A stretch of 64,000 nucleotides of DNA from Plumapathes pennacea (GCA_964036295.1 OZ038472.1:10722068-10786067), one strand, 5' to 3'; positions 9,319 through 18,992 are shown, numbered from the stretch's first letter. Notes: generated from the sequence alone by a model not told the origin. Made by a program: numbers and translations.

Positions 9319-9597
9319 TTAACCTTGCTGCCGGCAATCCTTATAATAGCCTTTTCGCCTCCCTTGTAGACAAACGCCCGCTCCTTTACAATACTTACAA
9401 CAATACTTTATTTTTAGATGTTCACAAATCCTCGGGACACCACAATCCTTACAAGAATGCCTAACCCTACCATGAAAACAAATGCCTCCTCCTTTACAAT
9501 CTTTACAATAGTATCTTCTTTTGATATGCTCACAAACCATGTACCCTCTACATTCCTTACAAGCCTTCCTATGTTTATTATGTCCGCATATACTTTG
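9319..9597 (-). CDS. Cys/His tandem-repeat protein
   Basis: The frame opens after a TAA at 9598-9600 and holds five copies of an 18-residue-spaced unit of the type C-x-H-x6-C-x2-C: CGHNKHRKACKEC, CEHIKRRYYCKDC, CFHGRVRHSCKDC, CEHLKIKYCCKYC and a decayed last copy. The unit should bind zinc. From general knowledge, similar CEHxRxKxxCKDC repeats are common in large eukaryotic DNA viruses and in some algal and cnidarian proteins. The first ATG (9540) lies inside the repeats and the preceding stop removes any longer N-terminus, so the copy may be 5-prime truncated. Confidence 0.6.
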   Translation of the reverse strand, partial: QSICGHNKHRKACKECRGYMVCEHIKRRYYCKDCKGGGICFHGRVRHSCKDCGVPRICEHLKIKYCCKYCKGAGVCLQGRRKGYYKDCRQQG

Positions 9598-9707
9598 TTA
9601 TAGCAGAAAATTGGAATATCTTCCCGTAGTTTTGGAAGCAAATATATTAGTGAATTGAAGTTCTTTTGTTTACAATTGGGAGAGTTATAGATTAGATGTT
9701 TAATCAA

Positions 9708-11187
9708 GTTTTACTTTGTTGTTTACTGTGATTAACACTGAGGCCTTCCTCAGGAAATTTAAGTGATCTTGTTATTAATTGAAGACCTAGGAAATGAGCA
9801 ATAGCAAGTGCGCACACTGTCGTAGGCGTGCGAGCACCTTCTCTTCCTTCAGATCTTAACTACAGCCAATCGTATCCATTGGAATGTGTTAGTGTGATTT
9901 TAGAATAAGTGTAGTAAGCAAATAGAGGAGCCACTCGAGTGTTAACGACATCCTAGCGGAAAAGTCCATTCGGAAATGTGAGTTTCGAATGTGACTTTGA
10001 ACTTGGTCCTAGCGAAAATCCATTTCCTATCCTTTGTGTTCTAATTCGGCCAGTGTGAAAACTATTAGGAAATCACTGTGACGACTTAACACTTGTGGTG
10101 CATAAAAGCTGTCGGCTAAGAAACTAATGAGATATAAGCTGTGGTTACACTGAGCTGTTTTCCCACGTTAAAAGGCCGTTTTCACGCGTTGAAATGGTCG
10201 CGACGGTGTAACCGCATTTTCCCGAGCAAAATTTCACGCGTTGAATATCCATGGATACATCAAAAAGAACAAAAGAAAAGCCCATGACATGTACCGAGAT
10301 GAAAAGCAAGGTTTTTCAGAGCCCCAAGATGACTAGACCAATCAGAGAGTTGCGGTTTTATCGGATGATCTCAAACATGTCAAAATTAGCATTTTTAATT
10401 GCCGTGCCACTTTGTTGTTATTTCAATCGCCCGCGACGGACTCGACGATGGCTGGATTTCGTGCATCACTGTGAGAACTGAGACATATGGTTTTGGAAAT
10501 CGTTTGTAGCGAATAATAATTTCAGACAAGCGGATGAACTGGCGGCGTCTCATTCTTATTCTCCTCCTCCTCAGTAAAAGTACTTGGCTAATCAACACAT
10601 TGAACTTATTTCGGTGACAGAGAAGGACAAACAAAACTAATCATACTTTGACCTTCCCTGCTCACAATAATATTTTGTCGCTCTTGAAGTAACGTTTCTA
10701 AGGAGTGGAACAGGTTTATCAATCTTTTTAGGGAAAACAGTTCTCGGAGCTGGAACTGGTTTTTTAATAACTTCTTTCTGATTCGCTTGAGCTTTCAATC
10801 TGACTTTTTCACTAATTCTCCACCTGCCTCAAATGCCTAATTCCGTCGCAATTCCTTTTCTCAGTTCTATTAGTGTTGACATCTTTTCTTTGTTCTGGTA
10901 AGTCTTTAAATGATTTTACTCAATTTCAATTTTTCAGAAAAATCAAAAATCAAAAATTGTGCTAGCACAACTCTAAAGGTGAGGTGGGGCATCGTGGGTT
11001 ATGGCCCAGAAGGAGCATTTCCGTACTACTGCTATTCTTAATCCAGACAAACGCGCCAAAACAATGTTTCTTCTTCATATCGGTCAATCATCTATCGAAA
11101 TCCATAAATAATAGAACCACGTGGTCATACCTGAGTGCACTTGATGTTTATGGTGAGTAACTCAGAATGTTTTAATAAAATACTCAC
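9708..11187. other. Interval without a recognisable gene
   Basis: No convincing ORF or exon was found on either strand. An imperfect inverted pair near 10141-10245 (tgtggttacac and ggtgtaaccgca) suggests the end of a decayed MITE. Later exons of the minus-strand ATP-grasp gene would be expected to the left of 11187, but none could be identified here. Confidence 0.5.
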
Positions 11188-11873
11188 CCGTCAACGGAAG
11201 CTTTCTGTGACACATCCATGTACTTCTCTAAGATCATGCCTTTCTTCACGGCCAGTGGAAACTTCTCAACATCAAGATAGCGGGCAAAAAATGGAATATA
11301 ATCCTCAACCAGATCACGATACTGTACTCTTGCGCTCTCCACGGCCACAGAAAGTTCATCAACAGAGTTTACTTTCTGACCAAAATTAGAATGTGTTCCC
11401 AAGGAGGGCTTTAAGAATGCTGGAAACCCAACCTTGGCGGCTTTGGCTTTCAGCTCGTTTTTAGTCAGCGGATTATCCAATTCGATGCTGCAGAACGAAA
11501 TCGGGTTTGGGTCGACTAGTTCTCGAGTGTAGACTTTGTGTATTGCAAGGAAAGAGGACTCCAGTGAAGGACCGCGGAATTTGTGAGGAAACCTTTTAGA
11601 AAGGACACCTTGTAGTAGCGTCATGGCGTCTGACGGAGCATGTACGATGTCGATGTCGTTCTTTTCCACGAATGCGATAGCTCTCTCAGACAGCTCGTTC
11701 ATGTCAAGGCGTCCTTCTTTCCTGCATTGCTCGGTTTCAGATCTGAAGTTGTAGAAATCATAACGATCTGAATTAAATACAGGTGCACGGAGCGCAGCAT
11801 TCTCAGTTCGTGCAACAGTGAAAAGGCACAGAACCCGAGGCTTACGAGGCCCCTCTACTAGCTTGGCCTCCAT
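11188..11873 (-). CDS. ATP-grasp domain protein, first coding exon
   Basis: ATG at 11873. The exon ends at 11188 before a consensus donor GTGAGT, giving about 228 residues. The N-terminal third (RVLCLFTVARTENAALRAP) resembles a pre-ATP-grasp fold. The segment GFPAFLKPSLGTHSNFGQKV fits the nucleotide-binding strand-loop of ATP-grasp ligases, a superfamily that joins carboxylates to amines with ATP; carnosine synthase and other amino-acid ligases are relatives. The catalytic C-terminal half must lie on further exons to the left. None was found down to 9.7 kb, so the first intron is very long or the gene is broken. A TTAA transposon stack begins 78 bases upstream of the ATG. Confidence 0.75.
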
Positions 11874-11954
11874 TTCGGTAATGCCACGTCACGCCCGGCG
11901 TTCCGTTTGACCGCGCGAAAAGTCTAGGGGCGTGAGGAAAGCGACCGACCTTAA

Positions 11955-11970
11955 AGTCCATGTAAACCCA
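11955..11970 (+). repeat. Left terminal inverted repeat of the Kolobok-like element
   Basis: AGTCCATGTAAACCCA directly after TTAA. It is an exact inverted complement of 14897-14912. Confidence 0.85.
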
Positions 11971-12200
11971 AAATCGACCCCTTTTTTCGTTCATTCAGTG
12001 TAAAGCTGCTACCAAGGATAGAATAATTCTGTTATTAGAATTTCATGATGTGCGCGTTTCGCGGAGAAACAGCTCCGTGAACATGCCATAATCGAGCGCT
12101 TCAGAAAAACGCGCCATTTCAGGATGTGACGTCACAAGGGGCAGACGGGAAAACCGGAAGTCAGTTTTCGCAATGATTTTTCTCCTCGTATTTTGTAAGG

Positions 12201-13541
12201 ATGGTAAAACGTTGTGTCGTTCAGTTCTGTGGAAATTCGAGTCAAACAGGTCACAGCGTTCATGCATTTCCGAAAGATTTTAATTTGCGCCGGCAATGGA
12301 TCAGATTTGTACAAACCAAAAGGGCAAATTTTATCGAGCCGACGGAAAACTCCGTCATTTGTGGCAGTCATTTTTCGCCCGATAGTTTCCAGCAATCTTT
12401 TATGAACGAGATGGGATTGCGAAAAAAACGATTGCTGATACCCGGGGCCGTTCCAACGATCCAGCCAGAGCCGCCACAACATTCAGACGTTCGCAAAAGA
12501 ACAGTCCATCGCGAGGAACTGACGGCATCTTCGTCGTCAAAGAAAAAGCCGCGGACAAGCAAAGCTGTTCACAAGCTTGAAGTCAATAGAGTAAGTGGAC
12601 TGATATTAACTTGTTGTATTTACAGATCGAAGTAAACACGGAACATAATTGTATTGATCGAAGCTTTCTTTCTGATGTAGCTCATGAAAGATCACCAGCA
12701 AACTGCAGAAGAGCACACGTGCACGGACGCATCAGCAATCTCTCCGGAGTGCGAGGTCATAACTCATCACGAAAAAGCCATTCAGTGTCAGCTGAAACCT
12801 AAGTTCAGGAGTGTGGGTACGGACCGTATTTCTTTGTGGTTATTTTAGTTTATTCGAGGAATATTTTGAACGATCATATATTAATTCACAGGCATTCAAG
12901 TTGACCTTTCTGCCACAGCTGCCAGTACAGTGCGTGACGTTTCTACACAATGCGACAGCTTTCCCCCGGCCTTTACTTCAACTCCAGAGTGCAGCCCTGT
13001 GAAGAACGTTAACAAAGATGAAGAGTATGTGCCACACCATCCCAGCGATGAAAGTGAAGACGAAGAGGATGAAGCGCCTGAATTATCAATGAAGTAAGTA
13101 CAACTATAAATTTATGACAGAATCTTAAAAATATTACCCAAGGCTACACCTTGCTTCCGGTGCTATGTGGGTGTGAAACAACTTAAAAATCAGTTTTTAC
13201 AAACTGTACTTTTCATCCTTTCCAGGTCAACCTGGGTACATGAAGAGAAGACTCCCCAGGGTGAAAAAAAATTTCTAGTTTTCTTTTCATGCCTTATGGA
13301 GTTGTTTGCATTATGCCCCGTGTGTAGAGAGCCAGCAGCAGCTGAAGTGTCCAAGGTGATAGGCACTCTAATTCATGTCACCCAAGTTTGCCACAGCTGC
13401 AGCTACTCCAGGGTTTGGCGTAGCCAACCTTACATAAACAAGATGCCCGCTGGAAATCTACTACTGTCTGCTGCTATCCTCTTTTCTGGGGCCATGATCT
13501 CCCAAACACTGAGGATATTTAAAATTCTCAAAATGGAGTGA
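12201..13541 (+). CDS. THAP-domain protein of the Kolobok-like transposon
   Basis: Exons 12201-12590, 12681-12825, 12892-13093 and 13226-13541 join in phase to 350 codons plus stop. Residues 1-90 are a THAP zinc finger: CVVQFC, then HAFPKD, RRQWIRFV, a CxxH pair in VICGSHFSPDSF, and PGAVPTI near the end. THAP domains bind DNA and occur in P-element and Kolobok transposases. A basic linker follows, then an acidic stretch (HHPSDESEDEEDE). The last exon is Cys-rich (LCPVCREPA, CHSCSYSRVW, SQPYINKMPAGNLLLSAAILF), which resembles the middle of larger cnidarian transposase-like proteins. The frame ends soon after, so the catalytic part appears lost. The gene is convergent with the P2X7-like gene. 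Confidence 0.75.
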
Positions 13542-13804
13542 AGGAACTCGATGGAGGAATATCAATCTAGATTTCGCTAAGAGTAACCTTGTAGCTTGGT
13601 CTCACAACAGCAACAATTTTTTATTTTGACTCACCCTTGCATATAAAATAACAGCATAAATTGTGAAGTAGACACAAATAAGAGAATATAAAGCACAAAC
13701 ATGGAAATAATTTCAAACTATACAAAAAATACTAGCTGTTACAGTAGAAAAGGGATTGATAAATCGTTGTGGGTGTGAAGGGGGTGTGACAGAACACTGC
13801 ATGG

Positions 13805-14718
13805 CTATAAATGCAAATTTGGTGGTTTCAGGCCAGTATAGTTTGCGGGAAATTCAGCTGGAAAGGTTTCCCGGATCTTATTCACAGCACAGGATGGGAG
13901 AGCCACCCTCACGTGCTTGCCAAGGTAGCCCCAGCACCATCTCACTAGCTGTCGGTATGCAATGTAACGAAACCGCCTGCAAAAAAAAAAAAAAAAAAAA
14001 AGAAAGAAAAAAAAAAAGAAAAGGTTTTAGCTTGATCATAGAACAACAATAACAACAACAAATCGAATAAAGACACATACTCATGGCCAGTGTGATTACC
14101 GCCTCCGTGCTGCTGTACATACGCGTGAGACGCCGTCTCCAACACCCAAACATCGAGGCAGGTGGAACTAAATCCAGGATGAGCCGTGATGCAAGGAAAG
14201 TCATGTTCTGGCCGCTGATCTTCTACTTTTCTCCAAACCTGATCAATTTCCCTGCAACACCTACACTCCGCAGATGTCGGCATTACACCACACGAGCCAC
14301 ACTGACACCTACGCATGTTTGTGTAAATGAACATATGGCTCTTTTATTCAAACGATTTAAAAACAACAACAACAAGAACTCGAAGCTCAAAGCCTTTTAT
14401 TTTGGTCTCTTAATTTAACTGCCAACGCAAAATTTACAACAACAATGGAGGTAAAACTAACCAGTCTGTATTTCCAACTCGCTCGATTTCGCTGTCCGAA
14501 ATTTCGTCGCTCGCACGGTCGACATCGTCTTCTTCTTCTACATTTCTTCTTACTCTGCGCGGCTCGAATCTGTAAGGCCGTAGGCCTTGGTCTTCGTCGT
14601 TCACTGGAATTCGGTCGCTGTCACTATCAAACAGATTATATTCGCCGCTGCTAATTTCTGAAGCTTCCGAAACCTAACGCGAGCTGCTTCTACTGCTGCT
14701 TGCCCCACCTTCCGCCAT
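13805..14718 (-). pseudogene. P2X7 ballast-domain-like Cys-rich protein with an early in-frame stop
   Basis: Three exons (14718-14462, 14308-14081, 13976-13805) have perfect donor and acceptor sites and compatible phases. The product has a Ser-rich start, LRPYRFEPRR, an acidic stretch, then WCQCGSCGVMP, ECRCCREI, CITAHPGFSSTCLDVWVL, and finally RFRYIAYRQLVRWCWGYLG and LPSCAVNKIRETFP. This order of Cys residues and motifs is the zinc-binding cytosolic ballast domain known from the tail of vertebrate P2X7 receptors, and occurs alone in many invertebrate proteins. No channel segments are present. If translation starts at 14718, codon 15 is TAG (14676-14674). No later ATG is available in exon 1, so this copy is probably a pseudogene unless another start is used. 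Confidence 0.75.
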
Positions 14719-14896
14719 GTTGTTTTTGAAATGCCCCTTGTGACGTCACACGGTTTAATGAGCGTTTTCACCGGAAGTGAAGATTTTTCCCCAAAATTTC
14801 GCATTTTGACCGTCATAGAGGCCAAATATGCCAAAATAAACTTCGCAGCCGTGTTCAGAATCGAGTTTTCCATTAAATGAGATAAAGTGGTGTCAA

Positions 14897-14912
14897 TGGG
14901 TTTACATGGACT
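14897..14912 (-). repeat. Right terminal inverted repeat of the Kolobok-like element
   Basis: Inverted complement of 11955-11970, followed directly by the TTAA that is also the left boundary of the next element. Confidence 0.85.
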
Positions 14913-14916
14913 TTAA

Positions 14917-14944
14917 GATAACCTGGACGGCGACCTCGAGGACG
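14917..14944 (+). repeat. Left terminal inverted repeat of the Harbinger-like element
   Basis: 28 bases with an exact inverted complement at 17821-17848. After a one-base gap the match continues for TCAAC. Confidence 0.9.
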
Positions 14945-15201
14945 TCAACCGGAAGCCAAGTGAGGAAGTTTGGGTACTAATTTGCATATCACCTTGCCGT
15001 CCACATCAAGTCTAGACCGGGAAAGTCGGTCGTCTGGCGTACTCTGGAGAACGTGAGTTTCTTTTCTCTTCTTTCAGTGCGAAGAGACGTTGTGTTCAAT
15101 AGAAATAAGTGTTGAAGCCTTACGAATGATTGTTTATGCTAACCACATATTTTTTTCTTTAACTTTTCAGTCATTGCGAGAGCTGGAAGAAAACGTTCGC
15201 C

Positions 15202-16112
15202 ATGGATTTTCCCGCCAGCACGGCTGCAAATCGTGGCAGAAGTGGGTAAGACATTTCACTAGAATCATGAAGGTTTTTGTTTAATTTATGTGTAAACTTG
15301 AAAGCTAAATCACTCCTAGTGAATAGATTCCTTTTTTAGCATTCTATTTTCTATTAATTACTTGATGAAAAGCGTGTTTATCATTAATAACAACATGTGT
15401 TTATTTTAGAGCTTCGATAATGGAATGGTCGGAGTCCCACGATATTCTACTTGCTCGTGAAGTACTTGCCAGTGAACCATTTCGGTTTAAGCCAAGAACT
15501 GTTGAGCGGGGAAAAGTGTGGCAGGACATAGCAGACAGACTAAACGGAACTACTCTACCAAGGTTTCGTGTGACAAAGCGGTCGACCAGGGATCACTTCA
15601 ACCTCTTGCTTACAAAATACAAAGGAAAAAGGCGAGCTGAAGCAAAGTTGAGTGGTGTAGTTGTGGAAGATACTGAGCTAGACACAGCAATGGAAGAGAT
15701 ATGGGAAAAATTGGAAGCAGCAGAGGCGGATGACTCCTTAAATAGCGTCCAGAAGAAAGCAGAGAAAGACAGAGCAGGTGGAGAGGATGTGAGAATGAAG
15801 GCCTGTGAAAAGCTGAGCGAAACCATGAAGAGAAAGTCAGAAGCGAGTGCCACAGATCAAAAGCCAAGAAAAGCAAGAAGAAGTGGAGCAGATACTATTA
15901 CTTTTCTCAGAGAAAGAGCACAGCAGGACATTGCGCTCAGACAGGAAGAACAACAAGCCAAACAAAGGGAACAGGAACGACAAACACAACTCTACGAACA
16001 GTTTGTATCTGCACAACAGCAACAACAACAACAGCAAACTCAAATGATGCAGATAATGCAGCAGCAAAACCAAGCAATGCTGGCGTTGATTACAAGCTTT
16101 GCAAAGAAATAA
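15202..16112 (+). CDS. SANT/Myb-like DNA-binding protein of the Harbinger-like element
   Basis: A short first coding exon (ATG 15202 to 15245, donor GTAAGA) joins in phase to 15410-16112. Residues about 18-100 form a trihelical SANT/Myb-like domain (WSESHDILLAREVL, RGKVWQDIADRLN, STRDHFNLLLTKYK). A long acidic-basic coiled coil follows and ends in a poly-Gln stretch (QQQQQQQTQMMQIMQQQNQ) and ALITSFAKK. In this superfamily the Myb-like protein recruits the nuclease to the transposon ends and to the nucleus. An upstream non-coding exon may end at the GTGAGT near 15052. The gene is convergent with the nuclease gene inside the same terminal repeats. Confidence 0.8.
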
Positions 16113-16550
16113 GGTAGATCAATTTAACTGACCAAACAGCTAGTTGGACTTTATTTATACTGTTGTCTTTCATACAGGTTAATTACAGTTGTGCAATGAG
16201 TTGCAGCAGTTGTTTTTTTATTTGCCTTATTTATTTTATAGGCATGACTACATTGTGACACCAGTTGATTGATGGCAATAATATAATTCAGTTTTTGCTA
16301 TACATCACATTTATTGCTTTATGAAACAAAAAGAGTGTGTGTATTAAAAAGAAACCGTAAAAATAAAAACAACAGTAATATCCAGTGTATGTCAGTGTTA
16401 GTAATAGAGAAGGCAGAAAGTATTTTCATGCAAAGTATTCATGCAGTGTGGGAGGGTCAAGCCCGAAGTACTGGGATGTAGAATTACCATACAAGCAAGT
16501 TAGTGCATTTCAGAGAATTGCACAAACTACATACATTGTGCCAACATTAC

Positions 16551-17708
16551 TTAGTCCAATTTGAGATTCTTCTTAAAATCAACAAATTTGAAATAATTGA
16601 TTATATCTCCAAATAGCCACTCTACAGATACTCGAACCTCAGACATGGAAGTGTTGAATGCTTGCATTTCAGGGGTTAGGGCCACTCCCCTAAATGGTGC
16701 CTGAAGCTGTATTCTAAGTGGATATGCTGGGTCCCCATATATGCACATAGGCTGGCCAAGGGGAGAGAAGGCATGCTGTTGTAGCTGCTGTATTAATGTA
16801 GACTCGGCCAGCATGCCAGCATCATGTCTCCTGCCTTCTGAAAATAGACACAAAGATAACAAGGAAGTGAACAATGTATTTCAGCTGATCCCTTTTTAAC
16901 ATTAGTTGTGCATTGATTTAGCTATATCTACATTGTATAGTTGAAGTATCAGAAAAAAATCCAAACATTACCACTCCCCCCCCCCCCCCCCAAAGAAAAA
17001 TAGACAAACAACAAAAACAATAAAACACAAATGACAATACTCACCAACAGGTCCATACATATTAGCAATTATTCCATTGGGAAGAGCTAGAGATTGAAAT
17101 TTTAAGGAATGCACTCTCTTGTGTCCGTTGTAGACAAGTCGTTGGTGCTCCCTTGGCCTCGAGATTGGTCTGACAGTACCGTCTATAAATCCAAAGCAGT
17201 TATCAAGGGCTGCTCCTTTTGCATAGACTGCATCAGCATAGGTTTGGAGCTTGACAGGCTGTAGTAGTGCATGATTCCATTCGGTTATCCTGTGCCCGTG
17301 TGTCTCATAAACGAAATCAAGCACCTTGTTAGTCACCATAGAGAGCACAGGTGTTGGCCTTCCAAACCGAGGGATAATGTCCGAGTATCTACAAGGATAC
17401 GCAAGTCTTCTAAGCAACATGCACAGACCTTCCATGCCATCGCATACGGAACCTTGCTGACACGTAAACGACTCTGGTATCTGGAGGGCGTCTCTTAGAG
17501 TTGTCAAGTCATGCTTGCTCACCCTGAACTCTGCTATACACTCGCTGTCCTCCATTTCATCAAGGTCAAATCTTCCATACTCCTCGTACGGTAGTTCCAG
17601 GTTTTTGGAATGATTTAGGTCGTAAAGGAGAACAAATTCCTCATCCGAAATTATGCCTTCCATAAAACAAGTAGCTAAAATTTCTCTTGTCTCCCTAAAA
17701 GAAGCCAT
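16551..17708 (-). CDS. Harbinger-type DDE nuclease (transposase)
   Basis: Two exons, 17708-17045 and 16837-16551, join in phase through donor GTGAGT and acceptor TTTTCAG. The product is about 316 residues. The DDE_Tnp_4 / HARBI1-like core shows CFGFIDGTVRPISRP (first Asp), EGRRHDAGML across the splice, YGDPAYPL (second Asp) and VRVSVEWLFGDI (catalytic Glu). The N-terminal part has the helical region typical of the family (LRDALQIPE, MLLRRLAYPCRY). All catalytic residues are present. It cuts and re-inserts the element together with the Myb-like partner. A poly-C tract (16979-16991) lies in the intron. Confidence 0.9.
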
Positions 17709-17820
17709 CTCTTTACGCTTGAAGTTTATTTTAATACGGCCGCGTCCACCCTCGTCTTAACGCTTAATTTTTCCGCGCGAAGACGACCGTCCGTACCCAG
17801 GTCTCCTCGGCCACGTTGAC

Positions 17821-17848
17821 CGTCCTCGAGGTCGCCGTCCAGGTTATC
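17821..17848 (-). repeat. Right terminal inverted repeat of the Harbinger-like element
   Basis: Exact inverted complement of 14917-14944, followed by TTAA. Confidence 0.9.
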
Positions 17849-17852
17849 TTAA

Positions 17853-18992
17853 GGTCGGTAGTGACTGGAAAACGCCTGCAACATCCTGTTGTTTTGCGTG
17901 TTTAGCCGAGCATTGGCTCGGTGGGGGGGAGGGGACGGATACGGAGTTAGAGCGACGATTTTCCTTGCCGAGGGATGAAAGCTGCGAACGCTTGTTGGGT
18001 TTGCCTCAAACCGCAGTTTTTGAAAATATGTATGCCGAAAACGCTCGAATAAAAGGTTCTGGCCAGTACTATGCATCGCCCGATTTTCCTGACGAACTGT
18101 GTACAGTATGACAACACGTTGCAACGGTACGTAAATCAATCAGTCATTATTTTATGCCGATGTTTCAGTCGGCAGAGAGTGTACAGTAAAATGTGAAGCA
18201 TCTATGAATCTTCCATTGGTCATTCGCGTACGAATTGAAATAAATGTATATTACTTGAGTCTAATATTGTGCTTGTCGTTACTGATTTGATCTGGTCGTG
18301 ATGGCTGTGAAGTGAAGTGTTTACAAAAACCGTCAATGGCAACTGAATAGGCATATTTCCCAGCAATGGCTACTGCATCCTCAAGCACCTTTTCTCCAGA
18401 GTTCAGTTTCGCCTCGCGACGCTCTTGGAGTTGAGGTAACGCAAGTGCTTCTTTGTGCTGATCCGAGTTTTGATTTGTGAAATATATGCCTTCAATGTCT
18501 GGCTATCCTTCTCTTTGTTCCTGCATTAAGTCTGTGTGTTTTCCCAATTCTTTATTTTTTCCAGTTTCCCAGAAAAGAATCGTTTCTTATAGAACAGTTT
18601 TAGCGTAAACACGGATGCGACGCGACATTTTGGCAGCGGGCCAGCTGTTTCAAGCTAACGGAAATACGTCACAAATCATCTTGTGGTGCAAGAAAGGTGC
18701 CTGTGGCAAATGCCATTTCTTCATACAAAAAATTGAAGAACAAATGCAGTAGACACATGCACCTCAAAGGTGCCTATTTTTTATGGAAGGGTACTTTTTC
18801 TTTCGGAAATGGTATATGAAAGGGTAAGGGTTTGGACCTCGGGACGGAGCTTCCCCGTCAAAACTTTACAAAGTACCCCCTTCCCCCCGGGATCGCGGTT
18901 TGTTCTGCACAGGAACAACCAGGCCTTCCTTCCCCACACTTAGTTCCCAGGAATATCAGTGCGTGGTCATGTGATGCTTCTTGTAGAACAAG
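17853..18992. other. Interval between the transposon stack and the V-ATPase G gene
   Basis: Mostly without genes. On the minus strand, 18498-18251 is open with protein-like composition (KEALALPQLQERREAKLNSG, KVLEDAVAIAGKYAYSVAID) and ends in TAA. It could be a terminal exon of an unidentified gene, but no clear acceptor or partner exon was found. A stretch near 18785-18845 is an inverted match to 54850-54905 and marks a dispersed repeat. The V-ATPase G promoter should lie just before 18993. Confidence 0.4.

Larger units (their letters stand above)
11955..14912. mobile_element. Kolobok-like DNA transposon carrying THAP and P2X7-domain genes
   Basis: Exact 16-bp terminal inverted repeats AGTCCATGTAAACCCA (11955-11970 and, inverted, 14897-14912) are flanked on both sides by TTAA (11951-11954 and 14913-14916). 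A TTAA target and a THAP-domain protein are hallmarks of the Kolobok superfamily. The element holds two convergent spliced genes: a THAP protein (plus) and a P2X7-ballast-like protein (minus). Sequence next to both ends shares ccttgtgacgtcac-type motifs, which may be subterminal binding sites. No DDE catalytic region could be recognised, so it may be non-autonomous. Confidence 0.75.
14917..17848. mobile_element. PIF/Harbinger-like DNA transposon
   Basis: It has 28-bp perfect terminal inverted repeats starting GATAACCTGGACGG (14917-14944 and, inverted, 17821-17848). Both ends adjoin TTAA (14913-14916 and 17849-17852). It contains two convergent genes, a SANT/Myb-like protein (plus) and a DDE nuclease (minus), the standard two-gene plan of PIF/Harbinger. 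That superfamily usually makes 3-bp TWA duplications. Because TTAA is a palindrome, the duplication here could be TAA, TTA or all four bases. Both genes appear intact, so the element could be or recently have been autonomous. Confidence 0.85.

Noticed and set aside
12611..12802. Alternative reading of THAP gene exon 2 starting at the acceptor near 12625
   Set aside because: That frame gives an early stop without protein-like features. Using the acceptor at 12680 keeps phase 0 and leads into the acidic exon 3.
13878..14334. Long minus-strand ORFs that run through the A-rich tract near 13980-14020
   Set aside because: Parts of them are genuine exons 2 and 3 of the P2X7-like gene, but the continuous frames include intron and homopolymer sequence. 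The spliced model replaces them.
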